The notes beneath the pieces were generated by a model that was not told where the DNA came from, searched no databases, and was given only the letters and a program-made list of their open reading frames with translations. The translations under genes and the position numbers were made by a program. A stretch of DNA of 64,000 bases from Brassica napus (Eukaryota; Streptophyta; Magnoliopsida; Brassicales; Brassicaceae): assembly GCF_020379485.1 (NCBI RefSeq), contig NC_063452.1, positions 34,743,608-34,807,607 of the forward strand, written 5' to 3'. This document shows, piece by piece, positions 32,617 to 43,140 of the stretch. Numbering within the stretch: position 1 is the first letter of the stretch; every line of letters starts with the position of its first letter.

Positions 32617-32670
32617 TGGCTTAGTGGTAACTGTCCTATATATATATCATACTAACCCGGGTTCGATTCT
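32617..32670 (+). other. tRNA-like A-box/B-box pair inside the Helitron
   Basis: TGGCTTAGTGGT (32617-32628) resembles a Pol III A box. GGTTCGATTCT (32660-32670) resembles a B box, 31 nt downstream. The intervening sequence cannot form a cloverleaf, so it is not a tRNA gene; it may be a tRNA-derived SINE head or a relic. Confidence 0.4.
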
Positions 32671-32809
32671 CACCTTCGCATTGTTTTTTTATTTTTTACG
32701 AAAAAAATGAGATGACATGGCAATTTCGGATTCTCTGATTGGTTGATTTTTCTATCCTATGTGGACACCCTCTCCATGGCTTATATCCCCCTTTTAGTAT
32801 AGTATAGAT

Positions 32810-34135
32810 ACTATAATATCCTTCATATTTATTTACTTTTATTTTTTTTATATCTTCCTCAATAATCTTATTTATTATATATTATTCAAAATAAAAAAAT
32901 TCCCTAGAATAACATTTTTTTTTATTTTCACAACCCCCCTTCCCCTCCCCCCCCAAAAAAAAAGAAAAAGACCAAAAGAGGTCTCATTAAAAATTAAATG
33001 TACATTTATACCTCTAAGTTAACTAATGTAGACTTAGAGTTTAGAGTTATTGGGTGAAATTTTAGGGATGAAGTTTAAAAAGTTTAAAAATAAAAAATAA
33101 AAGCTAAAATTTGAAGCTAATTAAAAAAATAGAATTAAATTTTCTTTTGAAATTTTAGAAAACAAATTTTTAAAAAGAAATATGAAAAAAAAATCAAATT
33201 TGAAAACATATAATTCTAAACTATAAAAAAATATTTTTTATTTTTATTATTTATTTAGATTTATATATCTATAAAGTAAGAAGTATAAGACTATTTTGTC
33301 TCTTTAATGAAATCTTTTTTTTTTATCATTTTCTTTTTCGTAGGCTCTTTTGTTGACAAAAATTTGAAAATAGATTGTTTGAAATAATTTCCAGTGAAAC
33401 TATATAGTAACTCAAATTTGGAATAACACTGAAAAATTATAATGTTTTACGTATAACATGATTTGAATTTTTTAAATCACAATTCTTTATAAAAATATAA
33501 ATATTTATAAAAAATATAAATAAATACTTATAAATATTCCGTCATACTATTATTTTATTCTATTTTTTACATTTTTTAACAGTCATCCCTTTTTAGTTAC
33601 ATCGTAACTTTATATTTTTTTTTATCTGTTCTATACTTATTAGGAAAATTCAAATTTTGAAAATTTAGGATGTATGCAATCGTGTAAAGTAAACACTTTT
33701 GAGCAATATATAATTCTACATATCATTTTATCCATTACTCATACTAATTTTATTTTATTTAACAACTATTAATAGATATCATAAATTTTATTTTACAATC
33801 ATATATATATATATATATATACAATACAAAGAAAGTAAAACAAGTTTCAAATAGTATAACACTTTTTTCTCTATCGTTGGAATGTTCAAAAACATGAAAA
33901 CAATGTTTTTGGTCCTTGACTTTATTTTCATTTAAAAATGTTGTTTTTTTTCACGGTTATTGAGAACTTAGTTACTCGGCAAATTCACATTACATGTTAT
34001 TTATGCAACGCTTACTGGTAATATTTTTATCCTTTATTTGTTACACCTACGTTTATTAGTCACAATTATTATATTTCATATAATATTTTTCTATTATTAC
34101 ATTGACTGTTATGTTTTTCCTTATTACATTAGCTG
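32810..34135. other. AT-rich DNA, no gene seen
   Basis: Very A/T-rich, with short TA, A and T runs and a C/A-rich patch at 32930-32960. No ORF above chance and no repeat ends recognised. Confidence 0.5.
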
Positions 34136-34450
34136 CACTACAAAAAATATGTACATTCTTAGCGAGGAAAATATACTATAGTAGAGGTTTCATAGAAAAT
34201 TCATAAATACTACGTCATCGGCAGCCATCGTAGATATCCTTTCTACGATAGCATTTTTTAATGATGCTATGAAATGTGCGGATACGATAACAATACATGG
34301 ATGATATTATTAATTTAACTGTAGCACTATTTTTTTTGTTACAAATTGATTACCGATTCATATGTCATGCTACGATAGGTCCTTCAACAATAACAAGGTA
34401 TTGCTGTTATATTTTTATTTATGGCGTTGTAAAATGCTGTAAAATTATAT
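34136..34450 (+). mobile_element. CACTA-like transposon end (left terminus), truncated
   Basis: CACTACAAAAAATATGTACA at 34136 fits the En/Spm terminal consensus. The next 300 bp contain short motifs in both directions around CTACGATAG (34253, 34371) and TACGATA (34283), like CACTA subterminal repeats. No opposite terminus (TTTTTGTAGTG) and no TNP genes are seen. Confidence 0.4.
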
Positions 34451-35584
34451 GTACTAAGTCATATTATGTGCTATAATATATATGTAAAATACAATTGAAT
34501 TATATATAAATTAAAATTAAAATGAATCCAAATTTAAAATTAAAATTGAATTATATTTATTAATTAAAATCAATTTACAAATAAAATTAATGTTACAAAA
34601 CTAAACCAGAATTTTTAAAAAAATATAAGCAAACAAGAACATATTAAACCAAAACTAATTAACCAAAATCTAAGCCTAATTAACTAAACCCTAATTAATT
34701 CTAAACCTAATCTTTTTACTGCCGCTTCCCTCCTCCTTTGACTCTTTCTTCCCGATGTCTTCTTCCATTCTGTCTCCATCTCCGGCACCATCGACGACGA
34801 CCAGGACGAGTTCAACACCGGTGATGACAGGGGCAAGCTCAAGACCGGTGACGAAGGACAAGACGTCTCCTCTGCTCACGACCACCACCTCTTCCACACC
34901 ACTTCAAGTTTGATTAATAAAATAGCCGTTTAACGAAAAATAAATCTTCACTAACGAAAGAGTGAGTAATAAGATCTTACCTCAGAAAAGAAAAACTTAC
35001 CTGGCTGTATTGTAACTATTGTTAAATTAAATTGCAAATCCAAATTTCGGTTATTATCACTAGTGAAGGAGTGAGTAAATAAAATCTTACCTCGCTGTGT
35101 TGGTCTCCGTAGAGCATGTGTGGTAGGACCGGTGATTTCACGGCAATGTTCTCCATTGCGCGAATACATTTTTTCTTTTGTTTATTTTTATTAATAAAAT
35201 GTTATATATTTTATACAATGGGTCAAATGGTTGAATATAACTAAAAAGATGACAAAAAAAAAATATAACTAAAAAAAAAAATATTAAATAAATACTCTGA
35301 CATGCTTAAAACCCCAAATAACAGTACCATTTTATTGCTTGAATTTCTAGTTATGACCTTACATTCATCTCATCGTCATTCTCTTTTTTTAATCTCTTCA
35401 TTATTTTTACAGCTTATTTCCTCTTCCATTTGAATAATAACGAAAGCAGCGGAGGGGTTTTTCAAGTGGCGGTGAGAAAGCTACATGTCAATCCTTCTAC
35501 CGCTGTCGTCAGATCTATTCTTGGCATCAATCTTCCGCCGGTCTCCTCCTATTCCTCATCCCATTCTTGCTATCACTGCATAGG
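34451..35584. other. Unassigned; truncated ORF ends at the Tat LTR
   Basis: 34690-34910 has a coding-like GC-rich patch (minus ORF of 68 aa, acidic/basic, unrecognised). A + ORF starts at 35430 (NNNESSGGVFQVAVRKLHV...) and is cut at about 35584 by the Tat LTR; it may be the first exon of a disrupted host gene, but I cannot name it. Confidence 0.3.
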
Positions 35585-36370
35585 GTCAAAATCGGTAGGG
35601 ACGAAATCAATGTCGGAAAGTTCTCGAGAAACCTTTTTACAAAGAAAATAGAAAACTAAAACTTCGTATTCTTAAGACTATTACTGGAGAAGAGACCTTT
35701 TAAACCGTCCAACGAACAATTCCCGAGCATCAAAACTACCAAACCAGCATCGTCCGATTCTTCGGAGAAATTGGATTAGCCAAGGCCAACTCACCCAACG
35801 ACGAGTTGGACCAACCGATCTGACTGGCAGTTGGGCGAGTTGGACGAACAACGTCAAACTCACCTAACAGCGAGTTGGATCGACCAATCCAACTCGCTGT
35901 TGGGCGAGTTGGATGTTCCGTCTCCAAACTCGCCAAACGGCGAGTCGGATCAGTCTTGTCTAGCTTCATCTTTGCCGAGTTGGATCTATCCAAAACCATG
36001 CATTAATTCTCACCTTCGGAACTCCCCCATTCGGGTCTCGGTCGAACTGTCTCTTGTTTCATCTCGATCGGAGTTACCGTTGAAACTTTAAGAAAAAATG
36101 ACAAAAAGCTTATTTTCTCGTTTAAGTTCGGGTCGGTCGTATAAAGATGATAACGGTTAAACCTAACACCATGGTTGTCTCGACAATACGATTGATTCGG
36201 ACTATCTCGTAAAACTGGCGTCATGCTGAAGGCTATTTTTCTGAATAGAAAATCGTAAAAACGTTTTTGCCGAAAAATGGCCCAAAAGGCCTAAAACGCG
36301 GCAAAAGCCCACTTACGAAAAATCGACCCGATGTTGCTATGACGGTTTATCGACTGTTTGCGAGAAAGGA
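35585..36370 (+). repeat. 5' LTR of Tat-type element, both ends deleted
   Basis: Matches 39913-40835 of the 3' LTR (TCAAAATCGGTAG, GGAAAGTTCTCGAGAAACC). The first few bases (TGTTGGT) and the whole U5 end, with primer site, are missing; homology stops at about 36370, next to gag sequence. Confidence 0.75.
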
Positions 36371-36373
36371 TGA

Positions 36374-37250
36374 GTGTCAAGTTTGGAGATAAATGTCAAG
36401 TTTGCCGCAAAACTACTCGCAGGAGAAATCTCTGAAGTCACCAGTAGCAAGGATCTCATCCGCGAGTCCGACCGTCTGCCAAAAACTGATAGAGCCCCAA
36501 AGAACCCTTCTCAAGGGAATCACTCATGTGAAAAATGCGGAAGAAGGCAGGATGACAAAGGAAACGACAGTAATCGTCGCAGAGTGAGCATGATCATCGG
36601 TGGATCGCAATACTGCCATGATACTATCTCGTTCATCAAGGCCTACCAGTGAAAAGCTGAAAAAAAACGCAAACTGGCCCACCACGTCTCCATCCCGCGA
36701 TGTACCGAACGAAGCGATCACCTGCGAGGAGGAAGAGACTAGCGGAATCGACCAGCACCATTGCGATCCGCTCTTTATTGAGCTCGTAATCAGGGATCTC
36801 GAGGTCGCAAGAATTCTTGTCGATTCGGGAAGCACAGTCAACTTTATCTTCCGAGACACTCTCAATAGGATGAAAATCGAACCGGGCGAAGTCGTACCAA
36901 CACCGAAACCGTTGACCGGGTTCTAGGGTATAACGTCGATGACACTCGGATTGATTAAGCTCCCGGTAATGGCAAAAGAAGTCACGAAAATTGTTGACTT
37001 CGCGGTGGTCGACCATCCCGCCATCAACAATGTGATCATGGGAACGCCTTGGATAAACTCCATGAAGGCAGTTCCATCAACATATCACCTAGGCATCAAA
37101 TTCCCGACTCCCAACGGAATCGCAATGATTTGGGGATGCCAAAAACAGTCGCGACTTTGATTCCTAGCCAAACACAAGCTACGACAATCCACGACGACGT
37201 GTATGGTGAAACAGAAAACGAGAAAGTTCCTGAGCCCATCGCTTGAGACT
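36374..37250 (+). pseudogene. Tat gag C-terminus and retropepsin remnant
   Basis: 36590-36660 reads as [19 protein letters not shown], typical of the spacer before Tat protease. Frame 36600-36926 holds [44 protein letters not shown], with the retropepsin DSG. A stop (TAG at 36924-36926) ends it, but the same frame continues at 36939 with [28 protein letters not shown] and IMGTPW, the second half of the protease, to 37160. A frame change near 36650 separates the gag spacer from the protease. The coding sequence stops where RT should begin. Confidence 0.8.
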
Positions 37251-38700
37251 TCCCAGAGAAATCAGATCCGGAAGAAATCGTCGATCCAGTAACAGTCACC
37301 GTGACTAATACGCCCGGCGCAATCTCCCCAAACGAGTAAGAAACACTCACGGTAAAAACTGTACTACGAGATGGCTTGATCCCTGAAAGGGGTACGTTGG
37401 CAAGACGAGTTCAGCTATCCCCCTCTCTAAAAAGGGGGGGGGGGGAGTGGGTACGTATACATATACTCGTATACTCCCACATTTTAAATATTTGTCCATG
37501 AACTCGATATTTTTAAAAGTTTTATGATATTAAGAAAACGCGATATGATTTCCTGAAAATCTCACAACTCGCTTTATCGCATATCTCATCTCGCAAATCG
37601 CTTTCTGACTACGATAGCAATCCGCGATTCGCTCAAAAACGCCCAAGTACATAGGAAAATCGTATAGCCCAGAAGTGGGAATTTGACAAATTCAACCTAT
37701 CCTAATTAAATCCCAGATACTTTCAAAGTATCTCGCGGACCACATAAAAATTATTTTACGCAAAGGAAAAAACATACTTTCGGAAAAGCGAGACGTCGCA
37801 AAAATTTTTTGAGGGTATATTTCCCAAACATCAAATAAACCTCTAAAACAGTTCGTTCGCGACTATAAACTAACAAAGTTCGTCGATTGGCCCCTACGAA
37901 TACTTTAGCCGTCTTAAACAAACGCAAATCAACCTTCCTCTTGCAGGAGTTGCCACTCATACATCCAACAAGGATAAAATTACGCACTATAAAAGAAACC
38001 CATAATTTTTGGTCAGCACTTCAGAGACTTAGAAATTGTCTTCGGAGGGATGCTCGATTCCTACCACACAAGTCGAATAAGCCGAGAATCTATCGCGAAC
38101 TTTAAATTGGTACGAATCAGGTTGAGATCGCATACGGGAATACATAAACCGAAGTAGTCATCGCACACCCTAAAATGACGGTAAACATAGGTCTTACCCT
38201 AAACCCAGCACACTGGTCTTTAACATCTCAAGGCATAGTATTTGACGATACGAGATCCTAAAAGTTGTCTCTTCGTATATTCCACGTTCATGAATCTTCA
38301 CAAAATTAAAAAAATTCGGATTTCTTCGCCTAAAACGAACAACAAATACGACGACCTATCAAAAGAGTTAGGAATGAGATTACAACTCATATTCTTCCCT
38401 CTACATCTACAAAGAAAAACACATACTCTTAATCATAAATATCATAAGTTCATTAACAAAAAGGGTGCCCAGCGCAGGGATTCGAAGTCACATACAGTCA
38501 GTCCTGATTAAACATAAAGATATAGCCATACTTGGCCAAACCATAGGAAGTACGGCCACATTCGGCCTAAAACAGACATACGTCTAAAAAAGATAATTGG
38601 GAACGCACTCCCTTAACAAATAACACATATTATTTGAAAACATGAGGAGCCGAACCAAGGACTAAAAATTCCAGGCCCCCGCTCAGACGCTGCACCTAAG
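37251..38700. other. Non-coding Tat interior with a G13 run
   Basis: No ORF of note. A G run at about 37434-37447 is followed by AT-rich and CGC/TCG-rich sequence. Probably remains of the region after integrase. Confidence 0.4.
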
Positions 38701-38789
38701 CGTCCGGCGAAGTAGGATCTTCCACTACCGGCTCCAAGTCATCCTCGACACTTGGACCAAACTGAAGCTCACGAAGCGTTATCGCTGCC

Positions 38790-39693
38790 TAAATTCTTCC
38801 CGGGGTAAAATCACTCCAGGAACGCAAAACGCGGCGAAGAATGCCCCTAAAAATTGGCAGGTCGACCGGGAACGGTGGAATGTGGTAGTTAACTGCAAAA
38901 CAAACTCGGATTAGCGGTTCACAAAGGATGAAATCATAAAAATCATCTAATGCTACCTCTCCTTCCTCGCAAGCATTTGAAAGAGGATACACACTCCTCT
39001 GCGACGGATGCACTGTCAAGCCAAACAAAGAAAAAGCACCGCCTCCAATGATGGATTGTAGAGGGAAACACCTTGACGATCTCCATAAAATGATGCGGCT
39101 TGAAGCTATTCACGTCATCTGCCGTCGTGTTGGATAGGTTCAGGAGGCATTCCAGGTGATCAACCTCGAGTTCCATCCCATGCTCGTAACTTAAGATCAA
39201 CACCCCGATCAAATGTCACAAACCATGAGGAGAGATCTTGCTTATCGACACATCGAAACGGTTCAGAAGCTCCGATATTATCACAGGAATGGGAAACCAC
39301 CAGCAGCCCTGTCGTACTTGTGCCTCGTACAAAGTGAAAAAATCCCCTTGGAGGATTATCGGCCCTATCCCAATCACGGGGAATGCGGAACACAACGTCA
39401 GATGGGACCCTGCAGAAATCCCCCATGGTATCCAGAAACGGATAGGAACTCCGGCTCTGCTTGTTGACAACCCCACCAGCAGGAGGCCTGACTGGAATCC
39501 ACGGTTCCGGAGGAGGAGTTTCCAACTTGCACTGGTCCGACCAATACGCAGCGGCCTCCTCGTAGCTGACAGAGAGCGGCTTCATGTCGAGGACCAGAAC
39601 GATCTCACGATCCCCGCCTCGAGGGATCCGAGGATCAGAGCCAAGGCAAGAAGGAATGTTATCCGGAGCTCCCTGGTCTTGAGACATTATCAA
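38790..39693 (-). pseudogene. Tat antisense ORF, broken by frameshifts
   Basis: It starts at ATG 39693: MSQDQGAPDN-like N-terminus, PSCLGSDPRIPRGGDREIV, DMKPLSVSYEEAAAYWSDQCKL, PYPFLDTMGDFCRVPSDVVFRIP. At about 39350 homology passes to another frame (GDFFTLYEAQVRQGCWWFPIP, ELLNRFDVSISKISP), then to a third from about 39212 (IGVLILSYEHGMELEVDHLE, KVFPSTIHHW, FFVWLDSASVAEECV) and finally 39028-38789. It is read against the direction of gag-pol. The domain has no known activity; such antisense ORFs recur in Tat elements of Brassicaceae. Confidence 0.7.
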
Positions 39694-39905
39694 AAGAGTG
39701 ACAAAGAGAAAAGACAGATTTTTCTACCTTAAGAAATTCTTGTGGAAATGAGTAAGTAAAGATTTTGAAAACTTACCACATATTTATAGGAAAGGAAAAT
39801 CTACTATTCAACTTCGTACTTTCTGCCATTGATCCCGCCTAACTTTCCTAACCTACCCGGCCGCACATAAGAATCGAACTCAAAACTTGCAAGTTGGGGG
39901 CAAAC

Positions 39906-41294
39906 TGTTGGTGTCAAAATCGGTAGCCATGAAATCAATGTCGGAAAGTTCTCGAGAAACCTTTCTAAAAGGAAAATAAGAATACGAAAAACTAAAAATT
40001 TGTATTCTTAAGACTATTACCCGATAAGGGACCATTTAAACCGTCTAACGAACAATTCCCGAGCATCGGAATGACCAAACCAGCATCGTCTGATCCTTCG
40101 GAGAACTTGGATTAGCCAAGGCCAACTCGCCCAACGTCGAGTTGGACCGACCGATCTCACTTGCCATTGGACTGACTGATCTAACTTGCCGTTGGACCGA
40201 CTGATCTAACTCGCCGTTGGGCGAGTTGGACCGACCGATCCAACTCGCCATTAGACCGACCGATCCAACTCGACGTTGGACCGACCGATCTAACTCGCCA
40301 TTGGGCGAGTTGGACAAACCGATCTAACTTGCCGTTGGGCGAGTTGGACGAGCTTCATCCAACTCGCCCAACGGCGAGTTGGATGAGCTTCATTCAACTC
40401 GCCGCTGGGCGAGTTGGATGTTTTTTCTCCAAACTCGCCCAACGGCAAGTCGGATCAGTCTCGTCTAACTTCACCTTTGCCAATTTGGAACTATCCAAAA
40501 CCATGCATTCTCGCCTCCGGAATTCCCCCATTCGGGTCTCGGTCTAACTGTCTCTTGTTTCATCTCGATCTTTGTTACCATTGAAATTTACGGAAAAACA
40601 GACAAAAAGTTTATTTTCTCGTAAAAGTTTGGGTTGTCTCAACTATACGATTGATTCGGACTATCTCGTAAAACCGGTGTCGTACTGAAGTTTATTCTTC
40701 CGAAAAGAAAGTCGTAAAAATGTTTTTGCCGAAAAACGGCCCAAAGGGCCTAAAACGAGGGAAAAGTCCACTTACAATCTTTTAACAAAAAATCAACCCA
40801 AAGTTACTATGACGGTTTATCGAATGTTTGCGAGAAATGATAATCATGAAGATGAGGAAAAAATGAATATTTCCGCCAAAGGATAGACTCGGCGCAGAAG
40901 CGAAAAAGGAAGGCCCAAACCGACCTAGGAGGAGTATATAAGGAAGGACTCGACATTCACAGCAAACTTAGCACTTAAAGCAATTTAGGCAATTTTCTAT
41001 TTTTTTTATCGAGCTGCGACTCAACTAGGTTTTCAAGTCTTAGGTGGTTAGAACTAGGATCTCGCTGACAGCTCTTCCGGCCGAGGCTTTACCTGTTGTA
41101 AATAGTTATATGCAAATTCGGAATAAGATCTTCTTTGTTCTCTTTTTGATTCATCAATTTTATACTTAGTCTGTTTTTTTGTGTTCTGATTGCTTGCCGT
41201 GTGTTTTAGCAGATATCCGGGACTTCTGGGAAATTTAGACTTTTCTATCTTTCCTAATTTATTAAAAATCGACAATGCAAATTTCGGTTCCCAC
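39906..41294 (+). repeat. 3' LTR of Tat-type element
   Basis: Begins TGTTGGTGTC after the polypurine tract AGTTGGGGGCAAAC (39892-39905). It has an internal array of hairpin-forming units at 40090-40460, a TATATAAGG box (40936-40944) and ends in TTCGGTTCCCAC at 41294 (terminal A lost). 5' partner at 35585-36370. Confidence 0.8.
40125..40460. repeat. Array of AACTCGCC/GGCGAGTT inverted units in Tat LTR
   Basis: About ten AACTCGCC or close variants and their complements, spaced by a GACCGACCGATC-type linker (26- and 34-bp steps). The best unit is a perfect 14-bp stem (40355-40368 / 40373-40386) with loop CAAC. A smaller version is in the 5' LTR (35785-35950). Confidence 0.85.
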
Positions 41295-42150
41295 GTATTC
41301 AACAACCGAGGATGTACAACTTGTTCTTGCAGAGATTCAGCAACTTATATGAAATGTTAGTGCATAATTTGTTTATCAGAAACCTATTCTTACCTTGTAA
41401 CATGGTTGGTTGTAGATATTGTATTTGTTACTTCATACATGGTTTGTTGTAAATACTTTATTTTTAGCTGATATATTTTTTGTTAACCGATACATTGTTT
41501 GATATATGTTCTCTTAGTTGATGCATGGTTCATTATTTGATGCACGCTTTTATTTTCTGATACATTGTTTGATACCAAAATGATTATTCATTATTTTATT
41601 GTACAAATTTCATTTAATTGACTATGAAGATGAGAATAAATATCCAACAAACATATTTGAACATACTGCTTTTTTTAAAACAAATTAATGTTTTAAAAGA
41701 CTCGGTAACATACATAATAGGAAATAATCATTCTAGATATAACCATTTTATTAACTTACAAAAACATTTATCAGGTAATTATTTATTAGCTAACAAACCA
41801 TGTTGAAAACACAAAATATTTAAGTCAACAAACCATGAATTATCTAACCAGTCATACTACATGTTTGGTTGACAAATATAATTATGCGTATGGTGCTAAA
41901 AAACGTATCAGCTAACTAAGCATAAACAAAACAAAATATATCAGCAAATAAACCATATATCATTTAGCCAATCATAAATGATCTAATGACACTTATTTGT
42001 AACATCTAACCAGACCTTAATCAATTAGCGACAATACGATTATATCATCTAACCAATCATATATCAATATAGCGACAATATGATTATATCACCTCTCCTC
42101 TAGCTTAGCTTCGTCAAGTTTTTCAATTTTGACTCACACGAATGAACTCC
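41295..42150. other. AT-rich sequence with dispersed GATACATGGTTTG-like motifs
   Basis: Between 41400-41580 and 41780-42080, many short motifs (ATGGTTTGTT and its complement AACAAACCAT; GATACATTGTTTGAT) occur in opposite orientation in the two halves. No gene recognised; possibly a degenerate foldback-type element. Confidence 0.3.
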
Positions 42151-42167
42151 ATGAGAATCATATTGGA

Positions 42168-42490
42168 TCACGTTGGCGATGTTCTCTTCTCGTACATTGG
42201 CTAGATGTTACTGTTTGTGAAAGATATGCTTGTCTTTGATCCTAACTTCTTGTCCAACCTCTGCGTTTTTGGACTGGTAAGACCAATCACAATCTATTGT
42301 TTATCAATGAGGTCATCGTGATGCTTTTTCAGCATTTTCAGCCTGTTTAAAAGTGTTGTCGTAACGGAAATGCGATCAACTTTCTGATTGAACTTCGATT
42401 CACCAGGGTCAACATCGGCGAATTCAAGCGACATATCGTTGAACACAAACTTGTTTGTTATGAAACTAGAGCTCGCTTGAGCGCATAAAT
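42168..42490 (-). pseudogene. Unrecognised coding-like relic with in-frame stops
   Basis: One minus frame stays protein-like for about 105 codons: SSSFITNKFVFNDMSLEFAD, then VDPGESKFNQKVDRISVTTT, LLNRLKMLKKHHDDLIDKQ, and after a TAG, IVIGLTSPKTQRLDKKLGSK, then a second TAG and PMYEKRTSPT before TGA. Codon pattern and composition look like real protein. I cannot name the family. Confidence 0.4.
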
Positions 42491-42941
42491 TGAGGGTTGT
42501 AAAGAGAATAGAGTTTGTAAGAGAGCCGACATGAGAGAGGACTATGAGAGATGATGAGAGAGGGTTAGGAGAGTAGGTAAGAGATGGATAGAAAAATAGG
42601 GGAAATATGAGATTTTTTATAAAAAAAATAGGGCAAAGGACATTTACTTAATATTTGATTTTCTGGGTATATGAAACTTAATATCTTTTATCGAATCTTA
42701 ATTTTGACGAAAAAAAACATTTTGTAAGGTAAATATAAAAATGATTAAAAATTAACTATTTTCGGCCATTTGATTATATTAAGCCCAAATGGATAGACCA
42801 AAAATATTTAGAGAGGCCATATTTTATCATTTTCACCTTTTTTTAAATTAACTCAAAGTATCACACCCATTGTATTGTTAATGATAACATTAAAAACGGC
42901 CACATGTAGAAACGTGTGTGTATGCGTCTACATGTGGAAAA

Positions 42942-43140
42942 ATGTAGTTATGACATTGGCGGTGCCGACTGCTCCACGAGACATCGCCTCACAGTCGTCA
43001 AACTTTTGATAAAACTCTTCTAACTGATTCTTTCCACAAATCACCGGAAGTTTCCATCAACATATCCAAGCAATCACCTTAGAAAAATCCTCTAAGTCTC
43101 TCGGTGTAATCTTAAGAACATAAGCTCCATCTCTTACCTA
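42942..43140 (-). pseudogene. Second coding-like relic, cut by an LTR
   Basis: A minus frame reads DGAYVLKITPRDLEDFSKVI, AWIC, a TGA, then WKLPVICGKNQLEEFYQKFD, DCEAMSRGAVGTANVITT. The upstream end is cut at 43140/43141 by element A-type LTR sequence. Family not recognised. Confidence 0.35.

Larger units (their letters stand above)
30636..32808 (-). mobile_element. Non-autonomous Helitron, 2.17 kb
   Basis: On the minus strand it begins TCTATACTATACTAAAAGG (32808) and ends CTAG (30639-30636). A GC-rich hairpin (CCGCGC/GCGCGG, loop GTA) lies about 12 nt before the end. It sits between host A and T, as Helitrons do. It encodes no Rep-helicase. Inside are a TA microsatellite, two 293-bp tandem units and a tRNA-like motif pair. 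Confidence 0.85.
35585..41294 (+). mobile_element. Deleted Tat-lineage Ty3 retrotransposon
   Basis: Order: partial 5' LTR, gag end and protease (36374-37250), non-coding part (37251-38700), antisense ORF (39693-38790), polypurine tract (39892-39905), 3' LTR. The antisense ORF between pol and 3' LTR is a known feature of Tat/Ogre-type elements. RT, RNase H and integrase are gone. Confidence 0.75.

Noticed and set aside
32617..32690. tRNA gene
   Set aside because: A/B-box-like motifs only; no cloverleaf, and the interval is TA repeats.
35430..35651. Host gene
   Set aside because: The frame runs into the Tat LTR and has no recognisable domain; kept only as an unassigned truncated ORF.
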